Part shown: positions 25,985-33,568 of the stretch, in pieces
Numbering within the stretch: the first letter of the stretch is position 1
How the letters are laid out: each line of letters begins with the position of its first letter
Source of the DNA: Candidatus Accumulibacter regalis
GTDB taxonomy: Bacteria > Pseudomonadota > Gammaproteobacteria > Burkholderiales > Rhodocyclaceae
Direction: 5' to 3'
Assembly: GCA_000585075.1 (NCBI GenBank)
Contig: JEMY01000034.1
Span: 83,804-147,803 of the forward strand
Length of the DNA stretch: 64,000 nucleotides
Notes under the pieces: model-generated
Databases searched by the model: none
Told to the model about the DNA's origin: nothing
What the model saw: only the letters and a program-made list of their open reading frames with translations
Position numbers and translations under genes: made by a program

Positions 25985-26562
25985 TGGAATTGGTATTCCT
26001 GCTCGAAGAGCCCTCGGCCAAGGCCATGCTGGAGTCCTTGTTGCCGCGCCTTCTGAAGGAAGATATTCAGTACCGTTGCGTCCCGTTCGAGGGCAAGCAA
26101 GACCTGGAAAAGCAGCTGACGCGCAAGCTCCGCGGGTATCAGAACGAACAGGCGCGCTTTATTGTGCTACGGGATCAGGACAGCCATCCCGATTGCACGG
26201 CAGTCAAGGACAAATTGCGCGACCTGTGCGCACAATCAGGCAGAGCGGATCGTTGCCTGGTTCGAATCGCGTGTCGCGAACTGGAGACGTTCTATTTGGC
26301 CGATTTAAAGGCAGTCGAGCAAGCGCTGGCTATCGAGGGCCTCGCCACAAAACAGCTCCGCAGGAAATTCAGGGCACCCGATCGCTTGAGTAGCCCGAGC
26401 AAGGAACTGAAGGCACTGACGAACCAGCGCTATGAAAAGATCGTGGGTTCACGCGCCATCGGCCAGTATCTGGACATCGACAACGATCGCTCCAGCAGCT
26501 TCCGGACTTTGATTGCCGGCATCCGGCGCATGGAACACGAACTGCTCGAGTCAGAAGCATGA
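25981..26562 (+). CDS. DUF4276 TOPRIM-like effector candidate
   Basis: 193 residues from ATG 25981 (or ATG 25984). DUF4276 family: LVFLLEEPSAKAMLESLLP at the N-terminus with the conserved Glu pair (E9/E10), LRDQDSHPDC with a D-x-D (D65, D67), and CRELETFYLAD (E100/E102). E plus DxD is the metal-binding layout of TOPRIM folds such as AriB and OLD nucleases. It is translationally coupled to the AAA ATPase upstream and to hsdM downstream (ATGA overlap). Likely a nuclease held by the ATPase; the target is unknown. Confidence 0.8.
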   Translation: MMELVFLLEEPSAKAMLESLLPRLLKEDIQYRCVPFEGKQDLEKQLTRKLRGYQNEQARFIVLRDQDSHPDCTAVKDKLRDLCAQSGRADRCLVRIACRELETFYLADLKAVEQALAIEGLATKQLRRKFRAPDRLSSPSKELKALTNQRYEKIVGSRAIGQYLDIDNDRSSSFRTLIAGIRRMEHELLESEA

Positions 26563-28019
26563 ATACTTCCAGTCTCGTGCAGAAAGTCTGGAACTTCTGC
26601 CACACCTTGCGCGATGACGGGGTGGGTTATGGCGATTACCTCGAACAGCTCACCTACCTCCTGTTCCTGAAGCTTGCGCACGAATACGCGCGGGAGCCCT
26701 ACAACCGCGACACCCGCATCCCCAAGGGCTACGACTGGCCCAGCCTCACCAGCAAGGTGGGCGAACCGCTGGAAGCGCATTACCTGGCCACGCTGCACAA
26801 ACTGGGCCAGGAATCGGGCATGTTGGGCGCCATTTTCTTCAAGGCGCAGAACAAGATCCAGGATCCGGCCAAGCTCTCGCGCCTGGTGCAACTGATCGAT
26901 GCGGAGAGCTGGATCAGCCTGGGTGCCGACACCAAGGGCGACCTGTACGAAGGCCTGCTGCAGAAGAACGCCGAAGACACCAAGAGCGGCGCGGGCCAGT
27001 ACTTCACCCCGCGCGCGCTCATCGAAGCGATGGTGGCCTGCGTTCGGCCCGAGCCGATGAAGACCATTGCGGACCCGGCCTGTGGGACGGGCGGCTTCTT
27101 CCTGGGCGCCTACAACTGGCTGACTCGCCCCGGCGCCAAGCTGGACAAACGCCAGAAAGAGTTCCTGCGCGACAGGACATTTCACGGCAACGAGATCGTG
27201 CCCAACACGCGCCGCATGTGTTTGATGAATCTCTTCCTGCACAGCATCGGTGAACTCGATGGCGAACCCTTGGTAGAGCGCTCCGACGCCTTGATCACCG
27301 AGTCCAGGCTCAAGGTGGACTACGTGCTGGCCAATCCGCCCTTCGGCAAGAAGAGCAGCATGACCATCACCAACGAAGAGGGTGAGGAAGACAAGGAGGC
27401 GCTTACCTACGAGCGGCAGGATTTCTGGGAAACCACGTCGAACAAGCAGCTCAACTTTCTGCAGCACATCGTCAGCATGTTGAAGGTGGACGGTAAAGCG
27501 GCGGTGGTCTTGCCGGATAACGTGCTGTTTGAGGGCGGCGCTGGCGAGAAGATCCGCCGCAAGTTGCTGGAGAACTGCGATGTGCACACCGTGCTGCGGC
27601 TGCCTACGGGCATCTTCTACGCGCAAGGCGTGAAGGCGAACGTGGTGTTCTTCGATGCCAAGCCCAAAAACGGCCAGATCCACACCAAGGGGCTCTGGTT
27701 CTACGACTTGCGCACCAACAAGCATTTCACGCTGAAGACACGCACTCTCAAGCTGGACGACTTGCAGGATTTCATCACCTGCTACAACCCGGAAAACCGC
27801 CACGAGCGCGTCGCCACCGAACGTTTCAAGTTATTCAGCTACGAAGACTTGATGGCCCGTGACAAGGCCAGTCTCGATATCTTCTGGTTGAAAGACGACA
27901 GCTTGGACAAGCTCGACGATCTGCCGCCGCCGGATGTCTTGCAGCAGGAGATCATTGAGCACCTGGAGGCCGCATTGGCTTCATTTCGGGATGTCGCCGC
28001 CGGATTGCGGGGTAAGTGA
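26559..28019 (+). CDS. hsdM: Type I restriction-modification methyltransferase subunit M
   Basis: 486 residues from ATG 26559, overlapping the DUF4276 stop. N-terminal helical HsdM domain (VWNFCHTLRDDGVGYGDYLE), SAM-binding motif I ADPACGTGGFFLGAY (~170) and catalytic NPPFG (~259) of N6-adenine methylases; C-terminal helices (LQQEIIEHLEAALASFRDVA). Forms the M2S methylase with HsdS. It is the last gene of the operon and is followed by a strong terminator at 28212. Placing M last, after the AAA/DUF4276 pair, means modification is translated downstream of both. Confidence 0.93.
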   Translation: MNTSSLVQKVWNFCHTLRDDGVGYGDYLEQLTYLLFLKLAHEYAREPYNRDTRIPKGYDWPSLTSKVGEPLEAHYLATLHKLGQESGMLGAIFFKAQNKIQDPAKLSRLVQLIDAESWISLGADTKGDLYEGLLQKNAEDTKSGAGQYFTPRALIEAMVACVRPEPMKTIADPACGTGGFFLGAYNWLTRPGAKLDKRQKEFLRDRTFHGNEIVPNTRRMCLMNLFLHSIGELDGEPLVERSDALITESRLKVDYVLANPPFGKKSSMTITNEEGEEDKEALTYERQDFWETTSNKQLNFLQHIVSMLKVDGKAAVVLPDNVLFEGGAGEKIRRKLLENCDVHTVLRLPTGIFYAQGVKANVVFFDAKPKNGQIHTKGLWFYDLRTNKHFTLKTRTLKLDDLQDFITCYNPENRHERVATERFKLFSYEDLMARDKASLDIFWLKDDSLDKLDDLPPPDVLQQEIIEHLEAALASFRDVAAGLRGK

Positions 28020-28419
28020 TGCACGGTGCTAGCGGTCCGTCGTCGGCATCGGGCTGGCAGTGAATGTGCTGAAGGTCCTGGCGTCTATACGGAGCGGTCG
28101 GACGGCGTTTCTCAATTATGGCCCGCCGGACGTTTCTGCTCTTGCCCTCGCCAGTACTCACATGCCCCGATAGCGAGTTTGTTTCCAGGAAACCACGCGC
28201 CACCAGACAAGAAGACCAACCCGTCATCGGGTTGGTCTTTTTTTTGCTTACTGGCGCGGGTTCGTGGGGAAGCCCGGGGACTTCGGTGATTCGCACGGCG
28301 ACTGCGATCTGGCTGTTTTCACTCTCTCCTGGCCATTCTTCTGTCCGGCCTCCCACCCGTCGGCGACCAGAAGTCCACGAGCGCCTCCAACGCAACCATC
28401 GCCAATTGGCTGCCTTCGG
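28020..28419. other. Intergenic region after hsdM
   Basis: No intact gene is seen. Contains the hsdM-operon terminator (28212-28246) and then degraded sequence leading into the methyltransferase remnant. The ORFs listed here have no recognisable motif. Confidence 0.5.
28212..28246 (+). terminator. Strong rho-independent terminator of the R-M operon
   Basis: AAGACCAACCCGTCATCGGGTTGGTCTTTTTTTT: a 12-bp perfect stem with 6-nt loop and an eight-T tract, about 190 bp after hsdM. Confidence 0.9.
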
Positions 28420-28612
28420 CGGTTCGGGAACCCCCGTGATCGCCGCCGAGAAGTCTGGCCGGTACGCGCGAGTGATGGAACTCGGCCCGACGTACGTGGA
28501 CACGATCGTCCGCCGCTGGCAGGACTATGCCGGCCCGAAAGCCAACCGCGAGTCTGATGGGGTGACGTTCGATGATCTGGCCAGCAAAGCAGTCGGCGTC
28601 TGCGGCGAATAG
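28420..28612 (+). pseudogene. 3' remnant of a DNA adenine methyltransferase
   Basis: In the 28118-28612 frame the last ~60 residues read FGGSGTPVIAAEKSGRYARV, MELGPTYVDTIVRRWQDYAG. This is SAM motif I (F-x-G-S-G-T) and the following helix of beta-class phage/ParB-associated DNA methylases, and it is the normal C-terminal end of those proteins. The upstream part, including the catalytic motif, is unrecognisable, and the motif carries P where T is usual. A truncated relic, probably from a phage. Confidence 0.65.
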
Positions 28613-28681
28613 CGAAACATTCTCCGCGCCGATTGCGGTGAATATCTTGCCGCTTCGTAAAATGCCCGCCATAATCTCCGC

Positions 28682-29836
28682 ATGACCAACGGCGATTACA
28701 CCTACATCTGGCAGGCTCCCGATTGGCCGGCCTGGCGCTACGACCTGGCCGCTTTGGCCGGGCCGTTGGCCGACGCCAGCCGTGCCCAGGGTCTGCTCAT
28801 TGGCCGACTGGCCGATGTCGGGATCGCACTGCGGGATCAGGCCAGCCTGACGACGCTGACCGAGGATGTTCTCAAGACCAGCGAAATCGAGGGTGAGCGC
28901 CTCGACGCCGAGTCCGTGCGCTCGTCGATCGCGCGCCGCTTGGGCGTGGACGTCGGAGCGCTGGCGCCAGTCGATCGCCACGTCGAAGGCGTGGTCGACA
29001 TGGTGCTCGATGCGACGGCAGGCTGCGAGGTGGCACTGACACGAGAACGCCTGCTCGGCTGGCACGCGGCCCTGTTTCCGACCGGCTATAGCGGACTCTC
29101 CCCCATTCGCGTGGGAATGCTCCGGGACGACGGGAACGGACCGATGCAGGTCGTCTCCGGTGCCATCGGTCGGCAACGTGTTCACTTCGAAGCGGCTCCA
29201 GCAGAGAAACTCGAGGCCGAATTGGGGCGCCTCATCGACTGGGTGAACGCTGGCAGCGAAGATCACCCGATCCTGAAGGCGGGTCTGGGGCACCTGTGGT
29301 TCGTCACGCTCCACCCTTTCGACGACGGCAACGGGCGTATCGCGCGGGCGCTCGGCGACCTGCTGCTGGCCCGTGCCGATGGTAGTCCGCAACGGTTCTA
29401 CAGTCTGTCGGCGCAAATCCAGCGCGAGCGGCGGGACTATTACGAAATCCTGGAGCGCACGCAAAAGGGTTCTCTCGAGGTGACGGACTGGCTGAGGTGG
29501 TTTCTCGATACCTTGCGGGGCGCGGTCAGCACCGCACAAGAGACCCTGGACGCCGTACTGGTCAAGACGCGCTTCTGGCAGCGCTGGGCCACGACACCGC
29601 TGAACGCGCGGCAGGTGAAACTCCTCAACCGCCTACTCGAGGGATTCGAGGGCAAACTGACCAGCAGCAAGTGGGCGGCCATCGGCAAGTGCTCACCGGA
29701 TACCGCACTGCGCGAGATCAACGAACTGCTCGTCCTGGGTGTGCTGCGCAAGACGCCTGGCGGCGGACGTAGCACGGCATACGAACTCAACAGAGACGCC
29801 ATTAACAATTCATGGTCGGAGATCGCCGGCTGCTGA
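28682..29836 (+). CDS. Fic family protein (class II, DUF4172-Fic)
   Basis: 384 residues. DUF4172-type N-terminus (YIWQAPDWPAWRYDLAALA), inhibitory helix motif TSEIEGE (~65) that obstructs the active site in class II Fic proteins, the catalytic Fic loop HPFDDGNGRIARALG (~210), and a C-terminal winged helix (LTSSKWAAIGKCSPDTALRE). Fic enzymes transfer AMP from ATP to hydroxyls of target proteins; the target is unknown. All catalytic residues (H, D/N, R) are present. Stands alone between the methylase relic and a TA pair on the other strand. Confidence 0.92.
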   Translation: MTNGDYTYIWQAPDWPAWRYDLAALAGPLADASRAQGLLIGRLADVGIALRDQASLTTLTEDVLKTSEIEGERLDAESVRSSIARRLGVDVGALAPVDRHVEGVVDMVLDATAGCEVALTRERLLGWHAALFPTGYSGLSPIRVGMLRDDGNGPMQVVSGAIGRQRVHFEAAPAEKLEAELGRLIDWVNAGSEDHPILKAGLGHLWFVTLHPFDDGNGRIARALGDLLLARADGSPQRFYSLSAQIQRERRDYYEILERTQKGSLEVTDWLRWFLDTLRGAVSTAQETLDAVLVKTRFWQRWATTPLNARQVKLLNRLLEGFEGKLTSSKWAAIGKCSPDTALREINELLVLGVLRKTPGGGRSTAYELNRDAINNSWSEIAGC

Positions 29837-29838
29837 GC

Positions 29839-30333
29839 TCAGGAAACGACGCTGCTCAAACGCAGCATCAGCGTCATCGGATGCGCCGGTGAAACCTGAA
29901 ATCCGTAGTGCTCATAGAATTCCCTGGCCTGGTCATGGAGCGCGTGTACCAGCAAGGCTCTGACCCCGGCGTTCTGCGAAACGATCACCGCCCGCTTGAC
30001 GGCATCTTGCAACAAGGAAGCGCCGAGCTTGATCCCCTGGGCGCGATGATCGACGGCGAGCCGGGCCAGCACCATCACCGGAACGGGGTCCGGCATATTG
30101 CGGCGCACTGAACTCGTGGCCATCTGACGCGAGACAGCACCTGCGGCCATGGCGTAGTAGCCGTAGATGCGGTGCTCCCGATCGGCCACGACAAACGTGC
30201 GGCTCGCCCCGCTCAACTGGTTGGCCATGGCCCGCCGTTTGAGCCACTCGTCGAGCACGGCTTCGCCGCACGCAAAGTCATCCAGACGATGGGCGGCCGA
30301 CAGTGGCTGCGGCGGATTGAGTTGAAGGGTCAT
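29839..30333 (-). CDS. GNAT toxin (TacT-like)
   Basis: 164 residues. Typical TacT start (LNPPQPLSAAHRLDDFACGE, VLDEWLKRRA), then VVADREHRIYGYYAMAAG and acetyl-CoA loop VDHRAQGIKLGASLLQDA, ending with AREFYEHYGFQVSP (the conserved Tyr-rich end). TacT toxins acetylate aminoacyl-tRNA and block translation. ATG 30333 overlaps the antitoxin stop by 4 bp. The stop codon is 3 bp from the end of the convergent Fic gene. Confidence 0.9.
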   Translation of the reverse strand: MTLQLNPPQPLSAAHRLDDFACGEAVLDEWLKRRAMANQLSGASRTFVVADREHRIYGYYAMAAGAVSRQMATSSVRRNMPDPVPVMVLARLAVDHRAQGIKLGASLLQDAVKRAVIVSQNAGVRALLVHALHDQAREFYEHYGFQVSPAHPMTLMLRLSSVVS

Positions 30334-30608
30334 GCCTTGCTGGCGTCGGCTTCCCAGGGCGCCTTGACCGCCATCAGGCGCTCAAGTCCCGGATTGGCGT
30401 CCGGAGGCGCGTCAAGCAGGGCGGTGAACTGCCGGAACTTTTCGGCGTTGAGACTGAAAAAAACCTGATTGATCACCACCGCCTGCGCCTTGTCGCAGGC
30501 GGCTTCGAGCATGAAGTCCGAACGGTTCTTGCCGAGCAACTGAGCAGCGTGATCAATCAGGTCCCGCTGCTCGGGAAGTGCCCGCAGGTTGATGGCGGCA
30601 TCGCGCAT
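30330..30608 (-). CDS. DUF1778 antitoxin (TacA-like)
   Basis: 92 residues. MRDAAINLRALPEQRDLIDHAA is the ribbon-helix-helix start of DUF1778, followed by LLGKNRSDFMLEAACDKAQ and a C-terminal toxin-binding tail (QFTALLDAPPDANPGLERLM). It neutralises the adjacent GNAT toxin and likely autoregulates: GAGAAACTC and TGTGTCTGTTGTG-type repeats lie just upstream (30609-30660). A decayed copy of its C-terminus lies at 30964-31029. Confidence 0.9.
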   Translation of the reverse strand: MRDAAINLRALPEQRDLIDHAAQLLGKNRSDFMLEAACDKAQAVVINQVFFSLNAEKFRQFTALLDAPPDANPGLERLMAVKAPWEADASKA

Positions 30609-30674
30609 GAGTTTCTCCTTTTATGCATACACAACAGACACACTAATCGTATGGCGACGTGTATCTGTTGTCAA

Positions 30675-30821
30675 TACACGACGAAGCCCGAGAGTGATGT
30701 GCAGGCGGACGCTGTTGTCGAAGCCGACGATGCAATCGGTGACGTCTCGGGTGGTCTCCGCAGGGTTGGCATAATTGCCCGGCCAGACACGCTCCCTCTT
30801 GAGATTCAGGACGAAGCGCTC
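30675..30821 (-). pseudogene. IS3-family transposase OrfB, C-terminal fragment
   Basis: The minus-strand frame from 30821 reads ERFVLNLKRERVWPGNYANP, AETTRDVTDCIVGFDNSVRL, HITLG. This matches the end of IS3-group integrase-type transposases (usual form ...Y.NH.EA..DI..YI.GFYN..RLHS.LG). No DDE residues upstream and no inverted repeat are recognised. A relic that probably mediated rearrangement at the right edge of the island. Confidence 0.7.
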
Positions 30822-30963
30822 CCTGACGACGTTGTCGCAGCAGGGAAGGCATCGCCAAGGCGATCACTTCGTGATCGCGCCGCCAGATCACCCCACCCGC
30901 ATGCACGGCAAGCCACCAGTTTTGTCGGGAGGGATGCGGCCTCGTGCTGGCGTCTGCCGCCCG

Positions 30964-31029
30964 GGGCGCCTTGAGTGCCATGAGGCGCTTCAAGCTCAAG
31001 TCCGGGATTGGCGGCCGGTGGCGCTCGCC
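30964..31029 (-). pseudogene. Fragment of a second DUF1778 antitoxin
   Basis: The minus strand encodes LKRLMALKAP preceded by a frameshifted counterpart of the TacA tail. Its DNA closely parallels 30358-30412 (ggcgccttgan(n)gccat(g/c)aggcgct...cgggattggcg). A duplicated, decayed antitoxin end. Confidence 0.6.
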
Positions 31030-31037
31030 TGCCTCGC

Positions 31038-31868
31038 TCAGGCCTGCTTGCCGGCGACGACCGGGGCAGTGACGAAGCTGACCCCGAGTCGGAGCAGCGC
31101 GGCCTTGCCGCGGACGGTCAGATCGCTGATGAAACGAAACTGCTGCCGCGCGTCGATCGGATAAGCCTTCAAGCGGTAGTGCGTTCCCCAGGGCTTCTCG
31201 TGCACAACCACAATGATCGGGTCGTCAAAATAGAGGTAGGGGCTGGTCAGGGCGACGTCCTGCAGCACCAGACGTGCGGCCGCGGCATCGTGCGCCGGGT
31301 GAAGATAGAAATCAGCCACGCACTGGAGCTGGGGCTTACCGCAGTTGGCATTGAAAACCGGATCGTTCCACATCCGCAGGTGCGGGATGCTGACCTGCGT
31401 ATCGTCCGGGGTGACGATTTGCACCGTGCGCATGCCGATATGCTTTACTTCGCCATAAATCCCGTTGATTTCGATCCAGTCGCCATTGCGATAGGGCATT
31501 TCGCCGACCACCACGACGCCGGCGATCAGGCTGCTGGCATAATCCTTCATGGCGAAACCGAGCGCCAGTCCGACCGTGCCGAGCAGGGCGACCATGTTCT
31601 GGAATGACGGCTCGATGATCCGCGGGACGAGCAGCATGAAAGCGACCACCAGGATGCCCAGGCGCAGCAGCGGCACCATCGCCAGCAGATAGAGTCGATG
31701 CGCGCCATGCAGCTGGTCGGCAAGCCACGGCACAAGCTTCTGCACAACGACGATCAGTAACGTCGCAACGGCAACGATCAGCAACAACTCCAGCAGCGTG
31801 CCGGTGTCCAGCGTATTGAAGAGTTTTGCCAGTTGAGGGGTTTCCATGCTCGGTGCCTCAGAATTCAT
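31038..31868 (-). CDS. MscS-family mechanosensitive channel
   Basis: 276 residues (start 31868, or METPQL at 31847, which is better spaced from a GAGG). Three hydrophobic helices (LLELLLIVAVATLLIVVV; LLAMVPLLRLGILVVAFML; the pore helix region MVALLGTVGLALGFAMKDYA), then the MscS beta domain (GEMPYRNGDWIEINGIYGEV, VSIPHLRMWNDPVF) and a cytoplasmic alpha/beta end. A small-conductance osmotic safety valve of the inner membrane; compact, lacking extra N-terminal domains. It overlaps the 3' end of the upstream unknown gene, so the two are co-transcribed. Confidence 0.88.
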   Translation of the reverse strand: MNSEAPSMETPQLAKLFNTLDTGTLLELLLIVAVATLLIVVVQKLVPWLADQLHGAHRLYLLAMVPLLRLGILVVAFMLLVPRIIEPSFQNMVALLGTVGLALGFAMKDYASSLIAGVVVVGEMPYRNGDWIEINGIYGEVKHIGMRTVQIVTPDDTQVSIPHLRMWNDPVFNANCGKPQLQCVADFYLHPAHDAAAARLVLQDVALTSPYLYFDDPIIVVVHEKPWGTHYRLKAYPIDARQQFRFISDLTVRGKAALLRLGVSFVTAPVVAGKQA

Positions 31869-33144
31869 CTTTCAAGAAGCCACGTCGGCGCAGGAACTCG
31901 CGGACCACGGCGTAGGCGGACGCGCTGATCTGCCAGCGCTCGCCGGCCAGGACAACGACGCCGAGGGCCTGCAGTTGCAGCAGGTGCGAGGCGATGCGAT
32001 GCTCGGGTTGGGGCAGCAGCTCGGGCAGCACCGACACCGGCAAGCCATTGTGTAACAGCAACGCGTGCAGGATGAAGGCCATGCCTTCGCCTTTTTCCGC
32101 TGGCAAGGGAGGCTCCTGCACGCTCTCGCAGACCCAGACGATATCGGCATCGGGAGCGACAGCCTTTGCCCGCTGCACGGCGCGGTCCGCAGCGTCGGAC
32201 ACGTCCTGCTTCGAGTCAGGCTCCTGCTGTGCCGGCTGCTCCTGCTGCTCGGGGTGAGATCTCAGCAACGCCCGCCAGGAAGTCCAGGCGACGCCGATGT
32301 TGCCACGGCTGTGGACCGCGAGCTGATTGATCTCCGGGCTGACTGCCGACTCGTTCGGCCCGCATGCCAATTCAATCTCCTTGCCGGTCACGCTGTTGCA
32401 GAAGCGCAGACAGCCACCGTTCTCGCGCGAAACCAGGTCGGCCAGGTAGCGCGACAGGCGCGGCCCGTCGAAGGCCTGCAGGGTCAGCGCTTCCGGCTGC
32501 GGCAGCGGCCAGACCTCCTGCAGGTACGCCCAGGCCCAGCTGTCACACGCGATCACGCCGCGCCCCAGCGCCCCGCTCACCGCGTGGGCGAGCAAACGCC
32601 GCACGAGTCCGAGGCCATCGGCGTGGCGCAGATAGCAGTGTTCGAGGTTCGGCAGCATCCACAGACGCTCGCTCGTCGGCCACTCTTCGAGCCAGCGTTC
32701 ATCGCCGCCAAGAATCTGCTCCACGCTTGGTGCCGCCACCGCGTGCACCCGGTGGCGGGCGGCCCAGTGGGCAAGGATCTCCGGATGACCGCTATGCGGC
32801 TGACCGATGACGAATCTGACCGGCATGATCGGTTTCCTGTCGGGCAACCAGTCGGCCAGGGCCAGGTCCAGCGCTGCCGCCGCACAACGCCAGTCAATCG
32901 GCTGCACGAGAGACTGCAAACGCGCACCCGACAGCGCCTGCAGATCCGCTTCGGCCTTCACCGGCGTCGGCTCTTCCCTGTCGCCAGCGCGGAAAAGCCG
33001 TTTCAAGGAGGCCCATTTTTCGAGTGCCGCGCTCGCCCCGACGGGATTCGGAACGCGGTAGTCGGCGAGCCGGACGAACTCCCACAGCGCGGGCGCCGAT
33101 GCCTCATCCGGCTTCTGTGCTGGCGGATGATGGTCTATGATCAT
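31858..33144 (-). CDS. Unrecognised ~430-residue protein, coupled to mscS
   Basis: I do not recognise this family. From ATG 33144 (GTG 33177 is possible but leaves only 40 bp to the divergent gene). Visible: a segment resembling a degenerate P-loop (FVIGQPHSGHPEILAHWA), a mixed helical region with MLPNLEHCYLRHADGLGLVR and GVIACDSWAWAYLQ, a low-complexity QEQPAQQEPDSKQDVS linker, and a C-terminal helical/winged-helix-like segment (HRIASHLLQLQALGVVVLAG). No signal peptide or membrane helix. It overlaps mscS, implying a shared role, perhaps a cytoplasmic regulator of the channel. Confidence 0.6.
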   Translation of the reverse strand: MIIDHHPPAQKPDEASAPALWEFVRLADYRVPNPVGASAALEKWASLKRLFRAGDREEPTPVKAEADLQALSGARLQSLVQPIDWRCAAAALDLALADWLPDRKPIMPVRFVIGQPHSGHPEILAHWAARHRVHAVAAPSVEQILGGDERWLEEWPTSERLWMLPNLEHCYLRHADGLGLVRRLLAHAVSGALGRGVIACDSWAWAYLQEVWPLPQPEALTLQAFDGPRLSRYLADLVSRENGGCLRFCNSVTGKEIELACGPNESAVSPEINQLAVHSRGNIGVAWTSWRALLRSHPEQQEQPAQQEPDSKQDVSDAADRAVQRAKAVAPDADIVWVCESVQEPPLPAEKGEGMAFILHALLLHNGLPVSVLPELLPQPEHRIASHLLQLQALGVVVLAGERWQISASAYAVVREFLRRRGFLKDEF

Positions 33145-33217
33145 TGGCGGAGACGCTTCCCGCACCGATTCATTCACGATTTCTGTTCAACCCGAAGTGT
33201 TGTTGGAGGAATACATA

Positions 33218-33505
33218 ATGGCAAACGAAGGCTATCACGAACCCGTTTCCGAACTCAGCGATGAAGCGCGCGACATGCATCGGGCCATCGTCTCGCTGAT
33301 GGAAGAACTTGAAGCCGTGGATTGGTACAACCAGCGCATGGATGCCTGCAAGGATGCCGAGCTGCGCGCCATTCTCAAGCACAACCGCGACGAGGAGAAG
33401 GAGCACGCGGCGATGGTTCTCGAATGGATCCGCCGCCGCGACGCGGCCTTCGACAAGGAACTGCGCGACACGCTGTTCACCGACAAGAAACTGGATCACG
33501 ACTGA
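33218..33505 (+). CDS. EncFtn-like (encapsulated ferritin family) protein
   Basis: 95 residues from ATG 33218 with GGAGG 8 bp upstream; the ORF-track start is 27 codons too long. Two helices with the EncFtn ferroxidase residues: HRAIVSLMEELEAVDWYNQR (E30) and HNRDEEKEHAAM (E60, H63), equivalent to E32/E62/H65 of the Rhodospirillum rubrum protein. Such proteins form annular decamers that oxidise Fe(II) for storage, usually inside an encapsulin shell. No encapsulin gene is adjacent and no obvious cargo-loading tail (LTVGSL-like) is present: it ends FTDKKLDHD. Its role without a shell is unclear. Confidence 0.87.
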   Translation: MANEGYHEPVSELSDEARDMHRAIVSLMEELEAVDWYNQRMDACKDAELRAILKHNRDEEKEHAAMVLEWIRRRDAAFDKELRDTLFTDKKLDHD

Positions 33506-33568
33506 TCGCCGACGCGATCGCCCGCCTGCCAACGGCGCAACACGTGCCTCCCAGCGAGGGACCGAATA

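Larger units (their letters stand above)
30609..31037. other. Debris region: TA promoter, IS3 fragment, antitoxin fragment
   Basis: No intact gene. From left to right: the TacA promoter/operator area (30609-30660, AT-rich with the partial inverted repeat tacacaacagac / gtatctgttgtc), an IS3 transposase C-terminus, GC-rich unassigned sequence, and a second TacA C-terminal fragment. Confidence 0.55.
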
